The position numbers and the translations under genes are program-made. DNA of 44,896 nt from Uliginosibacterium sp. (GTDB taxonomy: Bacteria; Pseudomonadota; Gammaproteobacteria; Burkholderiales; Rhodocyclaceae), in the NCBI GenBank assembly GCA_016718265.1, contig JADKDZ010000015.1:1-44896 (forward strand). Reading direction: 5' to 3'. This document shows positions 23,050 through 31,716 of this stretch, in pieces. The notes below the pieces were generated by a model that saw nothing but the letters and a program-made list of their open reading frames with translations, was not told the origin of the DNA and ran no database searches. How positions within the stretch are numbered: the stretch's first letter is position 1; the number at the start of each line of letters is the position of its first letter.

Positions 23050-24140
23050 ATGGCTGATCTACAAGGTGCGTTTATACAGAAGAGTGAAAACGTTCACGGG
23101 AAGTTATATGACTACTCAGAAGTAATTTATAAAAACAATAAACACCCTGTATGTATTATCTGCAAACGGCATGGAAAATTCCTCCAATTACCTATACATC
23201 ACGTACGAGGCTCTGGATGCCCTCTATGTAAGGCCAACAAACATGCTGACAGCAGAAGAATGTCTGTATCAGAGTTCATTCAAAGGTCAAATATAACTCA
23301 CAACAACTGCTACCTATATGGTGAGATATGTTTTACTAATCAGCGGTCACTTATTAGCATAGAGTGCCCATCACATGGAAGTTTCTCCCAGACTGTCGGC
23401 AGCCATCTATCAGGGAGTGGATGTCCTGAGTGCGCTAAAACAAGGGGAGCAAAAAAGAACACAAAACAGCCGGAGGATTTTATTAAAGCGGTTTGTAAAA
23501 TTTACCCTAGCAACTTAGATTTTACAGCAACAGTATACAAGGGGTGGAAAGAGGGCGTGGTTGCCCAAGTTGTAACAAAGAAGCAAATTCAATTCGTACA
23601 AGAAAGACGCAAATGCGTTTTCTCAGAGACGCTGTAGACGTTCATGGAGAGAGGTACGATTATTCAGGGGCTGAATACATTAGTAGCCATGTTAAGTTAA
23701 GCATATTTTGTAAATCATGCCAAGAAGTCTTTACACAAACACCAGCTAGCCATTTGAGCGGAGTAGGGTGCCCTTCTTGTGCAAAGTACGGCTTTGATCC
23801 GTCCTCGCCTTCAGTATTCTATTTAATAGGCTGTGATTCAGTATCCGGAAGTTTCACAGGATACGGCATAACCAAGAACATATCGCAGAGAACTGGGAAG
23901 CACACCAGAAGTCTCTCAAAATCAGCCTTCGTCATTACACAACAACACACATGGGACTTTCCAATAGGCTCCTCCGCTTTGGCGTTAGAGAATGCCGTGA
24001 AGAAACAGTTCCCACAAACGTCCCGTTTGGGATGTGCTGTAGAGGGATTCAAACGAGAATCCACGGACGCTCCTTTTGAGCAAGTTAAAGAATTTATAGA
24101 AAGCATCCTAAAGGAGAATCCTGAATGGCAATTGATCTAA
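23050..24140 (+). pseudogene. Decayed homing endonuclease (zinc repeats + T5orf172/GIY-YIG-like)
   Basis: Two overlapping frames (23050-23637 and about 23544-24140) encode parts of one protein. The N-part has two complete units of a zinc-binding repeat (VHGKLYDYSEVIYKNNKH ... HGKF ... GSGCPLC; then HGSFSQ ... GSGCPEC). The C-part has a fourth unit (VHGERYDYSGAEY ... GVGCPSC) and a GIY-YIG-like nuclease domain (FYLIGCDSVSG, GYGITKNISQRTGKH). The third unit breaks: it has TVYKGWKE in frame 1, and in the shifted frame directly RGRGCPSC, so the roughly 25 residues with the Cys/HG/H part are missing. A deletion of non-triplet length near 23550 explains both loss and frameshift. It is inserted between capsid and connector genes and overlaps the connector start. 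Confidence 0.8.
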
Positions 24141-24544
24141 CAGAGCCGGTAGGGCGTATCAGGCTCACCATTGGCGATATTTCCGATCTACCCGTTTTGA
24201 GCGACCAACAGATTAGCGACACATTGGAGCAGTTTGATAACAACGAGGAAAAAGCCACCCGTCAATGCGCACACTATATTTTAGCTACGCTCAGTATGCG
24301 CAGCGATGTACGCTTAGACAGGATACAAATGCTTTCTTCTGGTGTCTTCGAACAGTACATGAGGTACTTGCAGTACACCATCAACAGCCCAACAAGCGCC
24401 CTAAACGCCGTCAGGATTTACGCATGCGGAGTCTACAAAGATGACTACGAAGCTAATATCCTTGATGACACTGTGCTGCATCGTGTTCCTACAAACCCTT
24501 ATGGATATGTAGAAGGAAAATGGGTTCCTTGGGAGAATTTCTAA
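24125..24544 (+). CDS. Head-tail adaptor protein
   Basis: A 139-residue helical protein (IRLTIGDISDLPVLSDQQISDTLEQF...) of the type that docks under the portal (HK97 gp6/lambda gpW-FII position). The N-terminal pattern of a short DxxDxPxxSDxxI segment followed by helices is usual in siphovirus adaptors. The ribosome site AAAGGAGAA lies inside the decayed endonuclease, so the gene survives the insertion intact. Confidence 0.7.
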   Translation: MAIDLTEPVGRIRLTIGDISDLPVLSDQQISDTLEQFDNNEEKATRQCAHYILATLSMRSDVRLDRIQMLSSGVFEQYMRYLQYTINSPTSALNAVRIYACGVYKDDYEANILDDTVLHRVPTNPYGYVEGKWVPWENF

Positions 24545-24928
24545 ATGAATTATCTCACACAGCAACTCAAACAAGCTACAGCGCAGATTATGAACATAGC
24601 TGGTGGCCCACTCTCTGTTGTGTTCGTCACTAAGGGAACCTACGTTCCCGGAGTATCCACTACGAACACAGAGACGAAGATTGCAGGCCGTGGGGCTTGG
24701 ATGGATCACCAAGAGAAATGGTCTGAGGCTACATTCGATGGCACTCTCATCCTACGCGGAGACAAGATTCTCTACCTTGAGCCTTCCAGCTTATTCCCAA
24801 GGCACCCTACGCCTGACAAGGACTTCGTAGAAGACGCCTCTGGTGCTCGCTGGAAGATCATTGGCAAGCGTGACAATAACCCATCAGGAGAAGCCCCGAT
24901 CTGTTATTTCCTATTAATGAGGAAATAA
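24545..24928 (+). CDS. Head closure / neck protein
   Basis: A 127-residue beta-rich protein by position and pattern: LSVVFVTKGTYVPG, a middle strand TLILRGDKILYLEPS and a C-terminal FVEDASGARWKIIGKRDNN. The last pattern (a short domain describing a GxxWKI strand) recurs in SPP1 gp16-type stoppers. It starts 1 base after the adaptor stop. Confidence 0.62.
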   Translation: MNYLTQQLKQATAQIMNIAGGPLSVVFVTKGTYVPGVSTTNTETKIAGRGAWMDHQEKWSEATFDGTLILRGDKILYLEPSSLFPRHPTPDKDFVEDASGARWKIIGKRDNNPSGEAPICYFLLMRK

Positions 24929-24929
24929 T

Positions 24930-25337
24930 ATGGCTAAGAATGAAATTCAAGATTGGGCTAATGAGATTAGCGCTTTCTGCTCTGAAGGCCAAGAACATCT
25001 GTCTGCTGAAGTGGCTCAGAAAGCAAGAATACTCTACAAGCGTATTGTAGCCCTCTCGCCTTCTCCCTCATTCAATATGGGCGGATATTCACAAGGGCAT
25101 TTCCTGAAGAACTTCAGGATTGGCCCTATGCCTCAAGTGGGAGAGATTGCTGGTAACGAAGATACAGCACAAACGTTTAAACGTATTGATGCTCAAATCC
25201 CCGATGACTACTTCTTGGTTAATCAAACTGTGACGATGACGAACAGTACATCATACATCGCAGATATTGAATACAAGGGGTGGCAGAGAACCCCTGCCTA
25301 CGCTCCAATAGCCAAGGCTCTTGCTGCTGAATTGTAA
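24930..25337 (+). CDS. Tail completion / HK97 gp10-like protein
   Basis: A 135-residue protein with a helical N-terminus (VAQKARILYKRIVALSPS), a GGYSQGHFLKNFRIG segment and an IADIEYKGWQRTPAYAPIAKAL C-terminus. The order of a YSxGxxxxNW-like motif, then an ExGwqktPaya motif, is the signature of HK97 gp10-type neck proteins connecting head and tail. Confidence 0.7.
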   Translation: MAKNEIQDWANEISAFCSEGQEHLSAEVAQKARILYKRIVALSPSPSFNMGGYSQGHFLKNFRIGPMPQVGEIAGNEDTAQTFKRIDAQIPDDYFLVNQTVTMTNSTSYIADIEYKGWQRTPAYAPIAKALAAEL

Positions 25338-25345
25338 GGAGGGCT

Positions 25346-25753
25346 ATGTCACAAATCAAAATTAGAAACGCGTTAGAAGAAAGGGTGCTGGCTTGGGCCA
25401 CCACTAACAGTATTCCCGTAGCTTGGGAGAACGTTGGGGGAGACTTTGAAGATAAGCACATAAGAGTGGTTGTGTTCCCAAGCCCGACAGGAAACCCCTC
25501 GCTGGGTGTTGAGCATAGACGCTACAGGGGATTGCTAAGGTTACAAGCATACGTCCCTACGGAAATAGATGGGCCATTTGCAGTTGAAACGTTGGCTGCA
25601 CAGCTTGTAGAGCTGTTTCCTCGCGGCCTGACGATTGAAGAAAGCGGTGTGTTCATCAATATCGAAAATACACCAAGTCAGTCTCCCGTCTATCAAGATG
25701 GAAAGTTTGTGTATGTTGTCGTTGAAACGACATATCGTTGTGAAACATATTGA
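25346..25753 (+). CDS. Tail terminator (lambda gpU-like)
   Basis: A 135-residue protein with an N-terminal helix (KIRNALEERVLAWA), a conserved-looking PVAWENV segment, the central strand YRGLLRLQAYVPTEIDG and a C-terminal strand FVYVVVETTYRCE. This matches DUF4128/gpU-type proteins that cap the tail tube and set its end. It lies between the gp10-like gene and the tail tube gene, the canonical location. Confidence 0.75.
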   Translation: MSQIKIRNALEERVLAWATTNSIPVAWENVGGDFEDKHIRVVVFPSPTGNPSLGVEHRRYRGLLRLQAYVPTEIDGPFAVETLAAQLVELFPRGLTIEESGVFINIENTPSQSPVYQDGKFVYVVVETTYRCETY

Positions 25754-25767
25754 ATAAAGGAACTTAA

Positions 25768-26982
25768 ATGGCCTTCGCATCAGGAATTAACAAAGTAGTT
25801 GTTGTACATAAGGAAACGGTGTGGGGGACAGCTCCAGCAGCAGGCTCCACGTCAGCTCGATACATCCCTCGGGTTAATCTTGACCTTGCCCTTTCTCGTG
25901 AATCGTTTGCATCTGATCGTATTAACTCACATGCTCAGGTTGGTGAATCTCGTAGTGGTACGGACGTTGTTTCTGGCACGCTGGCTGATGAAATCGCCAC
26001 AGGTAGCCACACAGCAATGTACGAATGTCTGCTTCGTGGCGTGTTTGCTACTGGCGCTACAAGCACTAAGATTACCGTGGCTTCGAGCGCTGTAGATAAC
26101 TCCCTGAACGACTCTGGCAACGGGTTCATTACAGGCGGCTACAAGATTGGTGACGTTGTAGATATCACTGGCTTCACCGCCCCTGCGACGGCTAACAATG
26201 GCCGTGCAATGATTATGTCTCTCACGGCTGGTAAGATGGTGCTGAGTGGCGTGACGCTCGTTACCAAGGCGGCTGGCGATTCCGTTGTTATCACTGTTGC
26301 TGGTAAGAAGCTCGGAGTTCCTGCTGAAGTGGCTAATCGCACAGATGATAGCTACACGGTTGAGCAGTTCTACGCTGACATTGGTGTTAGCCGCCTTGCT
26401 ACAGGTTGTAAGTTTGGCTCTGCATCGTTCTCGCTGCAGCCTGATGCAATGGGCACTGTAGATTTTGACGTGCAAGCCAAGGACATGAAGACAGCTGCAG
26501 TACGCTACTTCACAGCTCCGCAAGCTGCGTATGCTTCAAGCGTTATGGCTGGCAATAAGGCATTCCTGATGATGGACGGTGCCCCGGCTGTTCTGGTTAC
26601 AGGGCTTGACTTTGAAGTGCAAGGTAATCTGGAAGCATCATCTGTCGTTGGTAACTTGCAGCCTGACGGCACCCGTCCTTCGGCAGCTATCTTCCAAGGT
26701 CGTATTGAAGTGTCTGGCACTGTTACCGCCTACTTCGAGAATGACGCCCTCTTCGAGACGTTCCGCGACGAGGATGAAATCACTCTGGCATTCTGGATGA
26801 AGGGTGACGGCGGCAAGGATATCGTGTTTAAGATGGGTCGTGTGAAGCTCGGCTCTGCAACGCCTAACGATGGCAGCACTGGTGGTCTTACTCAAGAAAT
26901 CAGCTTTAACGCTCTGTACCGCGAAGGTGCTACGGGCACTGCATACGACGATTCTTGTATCGTCATCCAAGAGATTGCTTAA
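25768..26982 (+). CDS. Major tail tube protein
   Basis: A 404-residue tail tube subunit. N-terminal VVVHKETVWGTAPAAGSTSARYIPR and GTLADEIATGSHTAM are typical of large tube proteins of this family. A Thr/Val/Gly domain in the middle (about 90-180) looks like an inserted decoration domain. The C-terminal part (TVTAYFENDALFETFRDEDE, then LTQEISFNALYREGATG) is the tube-fold half. Codon use resembles the capsid gene, and a strong terminator follows. Confidence 0.82.
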   Translation: MAFASGINKVVVVHKETVWGTAPAAGSTSARYIPRVNLDLALSRESFASDRINSHAQVGESRSGTDVVSGTLADEIATGSHTAMYECLLRGVFATGATSTKITVASSAVDNSLNDSGNGFITGGYKIGDVVDITGFTAPATANNGRAMIMSLTAGKMVLSGVTLVTKAAGDSVVITVAGKKLGVPAEVANRTDDSYTVEQFYADIGVSRLATGCKFGSASFSLQPDAMGTVDFDVQAKDMKTAAVRYFTAPQAAYASSVMAGNKAFLMMDGAPAVLVTGLDFEVQGNLEASSVVGNLQPDGTRPSAAIFQGRIEVSGTVTAYFENDALFETFRDEDEITLAFWMKGDGGKDIVFKMGRVKLGSATPNDGSTGGLTQEISFNALYREGATGTAYDDSCIVIQEIA

Positions 26983-27007
26983 TTGTAAATAGCTTTCTCC
27001 TTCTAAG

Positions 27008-27050
27008 GGCGTGTGAGGTTTGCGCAAAGGCTTCACACGCCTGCTTTTTA
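27008..27050 (+). terminator. Intrinsic terminator after tail tube gene
   Basis: GGCGTGTGA (27008-27016) pairs with TCACACGCC (27033-27041). The loop itself contains the palindrome TTTGCGCAAA, and CTTTTTA follows. It probably lowers transcription from the abundant tube gene into the chaperone genes. Confidence 0.82.
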
Positions 27051-27067
27051 ATATAAAGGATAATAAG

Positions 27068-27493
27068 ATGGAATTGGACGAATTTGATTTTCAGAAGGCC
27101 GTAGAAGACGGGATGGACATTGTTATTGTTTACCCGGCTGACAACAAGGCCAAAGGCACTAAAGCTGGTGATCCCTCAGACATGAAGATTAAGGTGAAGG
27201 GGGTTGGCTCTGAAGCATTCAAGAAGGGTATTGCTGTGTTCAACGCATACCTTGAGAAATGCAAGAAGGAAGACACCACCCCCGACGAAGAAGAGAAGCG
27301 TAAGAATACTGCCAAGATGCTATCCATGTGCTGTGAAGGATGGGAAGGCGTCAAGGTGGGTGGCAAGGACGTTAAGTTCTCCCAAGACAAAGCATATGAT
27401 TTGTTCATCAAGCATGAATGGCTGGCAGGGCAAGTTGCTGCAGCAGTGATGGACGTTGATACGATGCTGGAAAAAAACTGTCAAGCCTCCTGA
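27068..27493 (+). CDS. Tail assembly chaperone G-like
   Basis: A 141-residue acidic/helical protein starting at the ATG at 27068 (an upstream TTG at 27020 lies in the terminator). It occupies the lambda gpG position between tube and tape measure. Near its end is the slippery heptamer A AAA AAC (27472-27478) in the correct phase, so a fraction of ribosomes shift -1 into the downstream frame to make the longer fusion. The short form ends 15 bases after the heptamer. Confidence 0.82.
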   Translation: MELDEFDFQKAVEDGMDIVIVYPADNKAKGTKAGDPSDMKIKVKGVGSEAFKKGIAVFNAYLEKCKKEDTTPDEEEKRKNTAKMLSMCCEGWEGVKVGGKDVKFSQDKAYDLFIKHEWLAGQVAAAVMDVDTMLEKNCQAS

Positions 27494-27879
27494 GTTATGC
27501 AGATTCTTTCTTCACAATGATGCTTCCAAAGGGTAAGAGTGGTGTCAATGAATACACACACATGATTGCCCTTGAGAAGCAAGAGAAGATCGTTCCAGAG
27601 TTGATTGCATACAGAAAGGCATCCGTTCCTATTAGCTTGAAATACTACTGGAATGAGTTTCTGGAATTAAGCAGGCGCAGGGGGTTTGATTCAATGTCAG
27701 GAAGTCCGCTTCCTTTGACGTGGCAAGACATGAGCGGATATTGTGCTTGTCTTGGAAAACATTTGAACACAGTGGAACTACAAGTTTTCACAAGTTGTGA
27801 TGAAATTTATCTTGATGCTTGGAGAAAACTTCACCCTGTTAATACAGGAAGTAAGGCTCCTAAATCAGCAAGACGCTGA
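27478..27879 (+). CDS. Tail assembly chaperone T-like, made by -1 frameshift
   Basis: The T part is read only as a G-T fusion (about 270 residues from 27068) after a -1 slip at 27472-27478. The shifted frame runs without stop from the heptamer (KKLSSLLSYADSFFTMMLPKG...) to 27879. An ATG at 27517 is in frame but has no ribosome site. The fusion/short product pair is a conserved feature of siphovirus tails: the fusion binds the tape measure and recruits tube subunits. Confidence 0.82.
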   Translation: MSSLLSYADSFFTMMLPKGKSGVNEYTHMIALEKQEKIVPELIAYRKASVPISLKYYWNEFLELSRRRGFDSMSGSPLPLTWQDMSGYCACLGKHLNTVELQVFTSCDEIYLDAWRKLHPVNTGSKAPKSARR

Positions 27880-27882
27880 CAT

Positions 27883-27913
27883 GCTACGCCTTCGGGCGTA
27901 GCTTTTATTTTTA
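27883..27913 (+). terminator. Intrinsic terminator with UUCG tetraloop
   Basis: GCTACGCC-TTCG-GGCGTAGC (27883-27902), a perfect 8-bp stem capped by the exceptionally stable UUCG loop, followed by TTTTATTTTTA. It lies between the chaperone and tape-measure genes. Confidence 0.9.
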
Positions 27914-27925
27914 TGTGAGGGAAGC

Positions 27926-30900
27926 ATGGATATCAAATCTATCTCAGTTGAGGTGAAAGCAAAAGGGATAATTCCTGCTGCTAATGCCCTCGGGAAATTC
28001 TCCAAGACAGCCCAAGAAGGGGCTCCAGCTATTAACGCTGCCAAGCAAGCCTTGGAAGACTTCGCAGCTATCACTCTTGATGCAGCCACCTCTGGCGTAA
28101 AGAGCCTCTCTGGGGCTATTCGTGACATCAAGACGAATACTAAGGGAATCTCTAATTTAGGGCAATCCTATAAGGGCGTCTCTACATCATTCTCAGCCCT
28201 TGCTACAGCCGTAGATAAGCTCAACAGCTCTGTAGCAGGGATGGCTGCATTCAATGCACAGCTAGCAGTAACACGCGACCTCCTGAATGAGATGAAGGGG
28301 TCTGCTGGGGTGTTGTCCTCTGTAGGGCGCTCTGCAGGAAATGCTACAGTATCTGCTAGCAGCGGAGGTGGAAAGAGTGGAGGCAGTGCATCTGATGCCC
28401 TTACACGATCACAGCAGAACCTGCTGAAAGAAGTAGAACGTGGAGCCATCTACGTTGAGAAAGGCAAGGCTGGCTGGCTTGAGTATCGTGCAGCACAACT
28501 TGGTGTAGCAGATGCTGCAGCTCCTTTCATCTCAAGAATGAAGGGCGTCAATACCACATTGCAGCAAGGGCAAATGTCCACCAAAGCATATCGTGCTGCA
28601 ATGAACACAGTTCCTGCACAGCTCACTGATATTGCAACACAGCTTGCTGGCGGGCAGAATCCGTTCCTGATTATGCTCCAGCAGGGCGGACAGTTGCGAG
28701 ATGTGTTTGGCTCTGTTGGAGGGGCGGCTAAGGCCCTTGGCTCTACGGTGATGCGCGCTTTGCTGAATCCTTGGACATTGTTGGCTGCAGTAGTTGGCGG
28801 AACAGCCTTCGCTTTCTATAAAGCAGTTACTGCTCAGGAAGATATTCAGAAAGCTTTAATCCTGACAAACAACTACGTTGGACTTACTACTGAGTCCTTC
28901 AACGAGATGTCTAAGTCTGTCGGAGAGGCATCTGGCAGGTCTTCTCTTGCTTCTGATGCAATGCTGGCAATTGCTTCTTCTGCGAAGATCGCAGGGCAGA
29001 ACGTAGAGAGGATTGCTACGTCTTCCACTAAGTTTGCTGCAGCTACAGGGCAAGACATAGACAAGGTTGTTGCAGAGTATGCTTCTTTGGCGGAATCCCC
29101 CGTTGAGGCTCTTGACAGGCTTGATACCAAGTATAGATTCCTGACGACAGCCCAAAGAGAAAACCTTGCAGAGCTTAAGAAGCAGGGGAAAGAGTACGAA
29201 GCCGTATCAATGGCTCAAACGTTGTTGGCTGACGGGCACGATGCAATGACCAACAGGATTGTTGCTGGTCAAGGGTTGATTGCACAAGGGATAGCTCGAA
29301 TCAAGGCCACCTACGGAAACTATTGGCAAGACTTGAAGAACCTTCTGGGCGGAGGCACAGAGCGGCAAGACGACCTTTCTGCTGCTACAGAAAAGTACAA
29401 CATTCTTCTAGCCAATCGCCAACAAGTAGAAAAACAACTCCTCTCTACAAACGAAGAAACAAAGCGCCGTGCACAAGATAAGCTGAGGCTCTATGATGCA
29501 GAGATAGCGTCTGCTCTCAAGATCATTACGTTAACTGAGGCACAGCGTAGCGCTGAAAAGGCCACTATATCAAACAACGTGCAACAACAGCGCGTGAAAG
29601 ATATAGTGAAGGAATCTGAAGCATACGATGAGGTTGGCAAGCGAATCAGCCAAATCAACAAGCTCACTGCTGACATCTCTTTCCTGAAGACGCAGCCTCA
29701 AACCAAGGCCACTCTCGATACAATCAAGGTAATCGAAGAGAAGATCAAAAAGCTCAACGAGCAGAATGAGCCTAAAAAGCTCTCTGGCGGTGTAACACGT
29801 CAGAACACTCTTGAAGCTGAATATGAGGCTATTGTAAGAGACATTGAGGGGTATCAAGCCAAGGGCGCTGAATACGACAAGATGACAGAGAAGGGTAAAC
29901 GTCTCCTTGCTGTAGAGATAGCCCTTGCAAAACCTCAGAAGGATACAAACGTAGCTGCCCTCCAAGCAGAACGTGCAGAGCTTACAAAGATTGTAGAGAA
30001 AGAGAAAGAGCGTAAAGGGTGGCAAGATTCCACTAAAGAAGCTCAAGGTTGGATTGACATTGGGGATGCTGCTAATGTAGCTGCTGATGCTATAGACAAG
30101 AACACCAAGTTTATAGCAGCCAATGGCCTTGAATCTTCACGGATGACAGAGACACAGAAGAAGCTGGCTGAAGCTCAGAATGTTCTGAATACCTCTACCG
30201 ACTACGGCATCAAGATGTCTGCTGCATGGGCTGTGTCTGCCCTTGAGCGTAAGAATGCTTCAGAGAAGCTGGCAGCTGCAGAAGCCAATAGTCAGAAGAT
30301 TGCTAATGACAACATTGATCTTGCTGCACAGCAGAATACAGCTCTTGAGTTGCTTCGTGAGAAATACACGCAAGAGGCTCAGGCTGCTGAGATGGATAAC
30401 ACAGTTAAGGAACGTCGTATCGAGCTGATGAAGCTGGAAGCTGATGTTACAAAGCAAGTGTCTGCTGCAGAGGCTGAAATTGTTAAACTCAAGAATGACA
30501 AATCTACAAACCATGAGAAAGAGATTGCATTCCTGAATGAGCGTATTGCAAAGCTCAAAGAGTTTGGTGCTACACAGGCTCAGATCATCCAGAATGCTCC
30601 CATCAAGCCTGATATCCAAAAAGGATGGGAGAGCTTCTATACGTCAATAGGCAAAGCTCAAGATGTGTATGCAGACGCCTTCTCTTCTGGCTTCTCCTTG
30701 ATGGAGAGCACACTGTCCGACTTCTTTATGACAGGGAAGATGGATGCACAGGAGTTTGGGAAGTCAATGCTCAAGATTATTGTGCAGATGACAACCAAGC
30801 TGCTGTTGCTCAAGGCTGTTCAGGCTATGGTGGGGATGGGGAGCAGCAGTGCCGGTGTATCTTCTGCTGCAGCAAGCATGTCTGACTTCTCTGAAAGAGC

Positions 30901-31294
30901 ACAAGGCGGGGCGTTTGCGGGGGCATCAAAGTTCGCCCAAGGTGGTTCCTTCACTAACGGCATCTACAGCAAGCCTACAGCATTCCAGTTTGCTTCTGGA
31001 GGTGGATTCTCTTCTCTTGGTGTGATGGGAGAAGAACGTTCTAATCGTGCTGGAGAAGCTGTCATGCCTTTGACAAGAACACGCCAAGGTGATTTAGGGG
31101 TGAATGTGTCAGGGCAAAGCAGTGGAAGTGTGCAAGTGAATACTACGATTAACATCGTAGGAGACTCTGCAACAACCTCAACGTCTTCTGACGGAACTGA
31201 AGGTAAGCAATTTGCCAACATGATTAACACCATGATTATCAGAAAGATTGCTGAAGAGAAACGTCCGGGGGGGATGCTTGCCAAAGCTGCATAA
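27926..31294 (+). CDS. Tape measure protein (lambda gpH-like)
   Basis: A 1122-residue, mostly helical protein with long Ala/Glu/Lys/Gln coiled coils and an internal hydrophobic patch (about 275-305, VMRALLNPWTLLAAVVGGTA). The N-terminal DIATQLAGGQNPFLIMLQQGGQLRD and the C-terminal FAQGGSFTNG ... GVMGEERSNRAGEAVMPLTR are hallmarks of the lambda-family tape measure. It sets tail length. By the usual ratio of about 0.15 nm per residue, the tail would be near 170 nm, an estimate only. GAGGGAAGC precedes the ATG. Confidence 0.9.
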   Translation: MDIKSISVEVKAKGIIPAANALGKFSKTAQEGAPAINAAKQALEDFAAITLDAATSGVKSLSGAIRDIKTNTKGISNLGQSYKGVSTSFSALATAVDKLNSSVAGMAAFNAQLAVTRDLLNEMKGSAGVLSSVGRSAGNATVSASSGGGKSGGSASDALTRSQQNLLKEVERGAIYVEKGKAGWLEYRAAQLGVADAAAPFISRMKGVNTTLQQGQMSTKAYRAAMNTVPAQLTDIATQLAGGQNPFLIMLQQGGQLRDVFGSVGGAAKALGSTVMRALLNPWTLLAAVVGGTAFAFYKAVTAQEDIQKALILTNNYVGLTTESFNEMSKSVGEASGRSSLASDAMLAIASSAKIAGQNVERIATSSTKFAAATGQDIDKVVAEYASLAESPVEALDRLDTKYRFLTTAQRENLAELKKQGKEYEAVSMAQTLLADGHDAMTNRIVAGQGLIAQGIARIKATYGNYWQDLKNLLGGGTERQDDLSAATEKYNILLANRQQVEKQLLSTNEETKRRAQDKLRLYDAEIASALKIITLTEAQRSAEKATISNNVQQQRVKDIVKESEAYDEVGKRISQINKLTADISFLKTQPQTKATLDTIKVIEEKIKKLNEQNEPKKLSGGVTRQNTLEAEYEAIVRDIEGYQAKGAEYDKMTEKGKRLLAVEIALAKPQKDTNVAALQAERAELTKIVEKEKERKGWQDSTKEAQGWIDIGDAANVAADAIDKNTKFIAANGLESSRMTETQKKLAEAQNVLNTSTDYGIKMSAAWAVSALERKNASEKLAAAEANSQKIANDNIDLAAQQNTALELLREKYTQEAQAAEMDNTVKERRIELMKLEADVTKQVSAAEAEIVKLKNDKSTNHEKEIAFLNERIAKLKEFGATQAQIIQNAPIKPDIQKGWESFYTSIGKAQDVYADAFSSGFSLMESTLSDFFMTGKMDAQEFGKSMLKIIVQMTTKLLLLKAVQAMVGMGSSSAGVSSAAASMSDFSERAQGGAFAGASKFAQGGSFTNGIYSKPTAFQFASGGGFSSLGVMGEERSNRAGEAVMPLTRTRQGDLGVNVSGQSSGSVQVNTTINIVGDSATTSTSSDGTEGKQFANMINTMIIRKIAEEKRPGGMLAKAA

Positions 31295-31323
31295 ATAAAG
31301 GGAGGGGGAAGCCATGGGATACA

Positions 31324-31352
31324 TTGACTTTCCCCTCTTTGTATGATATAAT
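31324..31352 (+). promoter_or_regulatory. Tail-tip sigma-70 promoter
   Basis: TTGACT (31324-31329) and TATAAT (31347-31352), 17-bp spacing. An imperfect inverted repeat GAGGGGGAAG (31302-31311) / CTTTCCCCTC (31328-31337) spans the -35, recalling the repeat-embedded promoter at 22989. Confidence 0.8.
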
Positions 31353-31373
31353 GTTAGTAAAGAAAGGTGTTTT

Positions 31374-31716
31374 ATGGCTACTCTACCAACTAAGTTTAAA
31401 CCAGAATACGGAGCACAAGAACAAACAATTCAGAATGTTCTCCGTACAAAATTCGGGGATGGCTATGAGCAACGCTCTGCTAACGGAATCAATTCTACGC
31501 AGCGTGTTTGGCCCCCTGACATTCAAATACTCCCCTGCAGAAATGACAGAGCTTGTCACATTTCTTAAGGCAACAGGGAGCTATGCCACATTCACATGGA
31601 CTCCCCCTGTTGGTGCTACAGGGTTGTTCATTGTTAAAGATGGGCAGATGACGAGGACAATTGCTAATCCGGGATACGAAGAATTATCTGTGACGTTTGA
31701 GGAGGTGTTTGAATGA
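31374..31716 (+). pseudogene. Minor tail protein M-like, frame broken by one base
   Basis: The M family (about 110 residues) is encoded in two frames. Frame 1 (31374) gives MATLPTKFKPEYG ... FGDGYEQRSANGINSTQRVW. Frame 2 gives PLTFKYSPAEMTELVTFL ... FTWTPPVGATGLFIVKDGQ ... LSVTFEEVFE. They join exactly at the five-C run at 31512-31516: with four C's the gene reads RVWPLTFKYS and gives 113 residues. Either the sequence has an extra C or the gene is disrupted. As this protein is essential for the tail tip in lambda, a sequencing error or ribosomal frameshift is more likely than a true loss. Confidence 0.8.

Noticed and set aside
25927..26523. Antisense frame of 198 codons within the tail tube gene, rich in Cys and Arg.
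   Set aside because: A typical shadow of a biased, highly expressed gene; no start signals.
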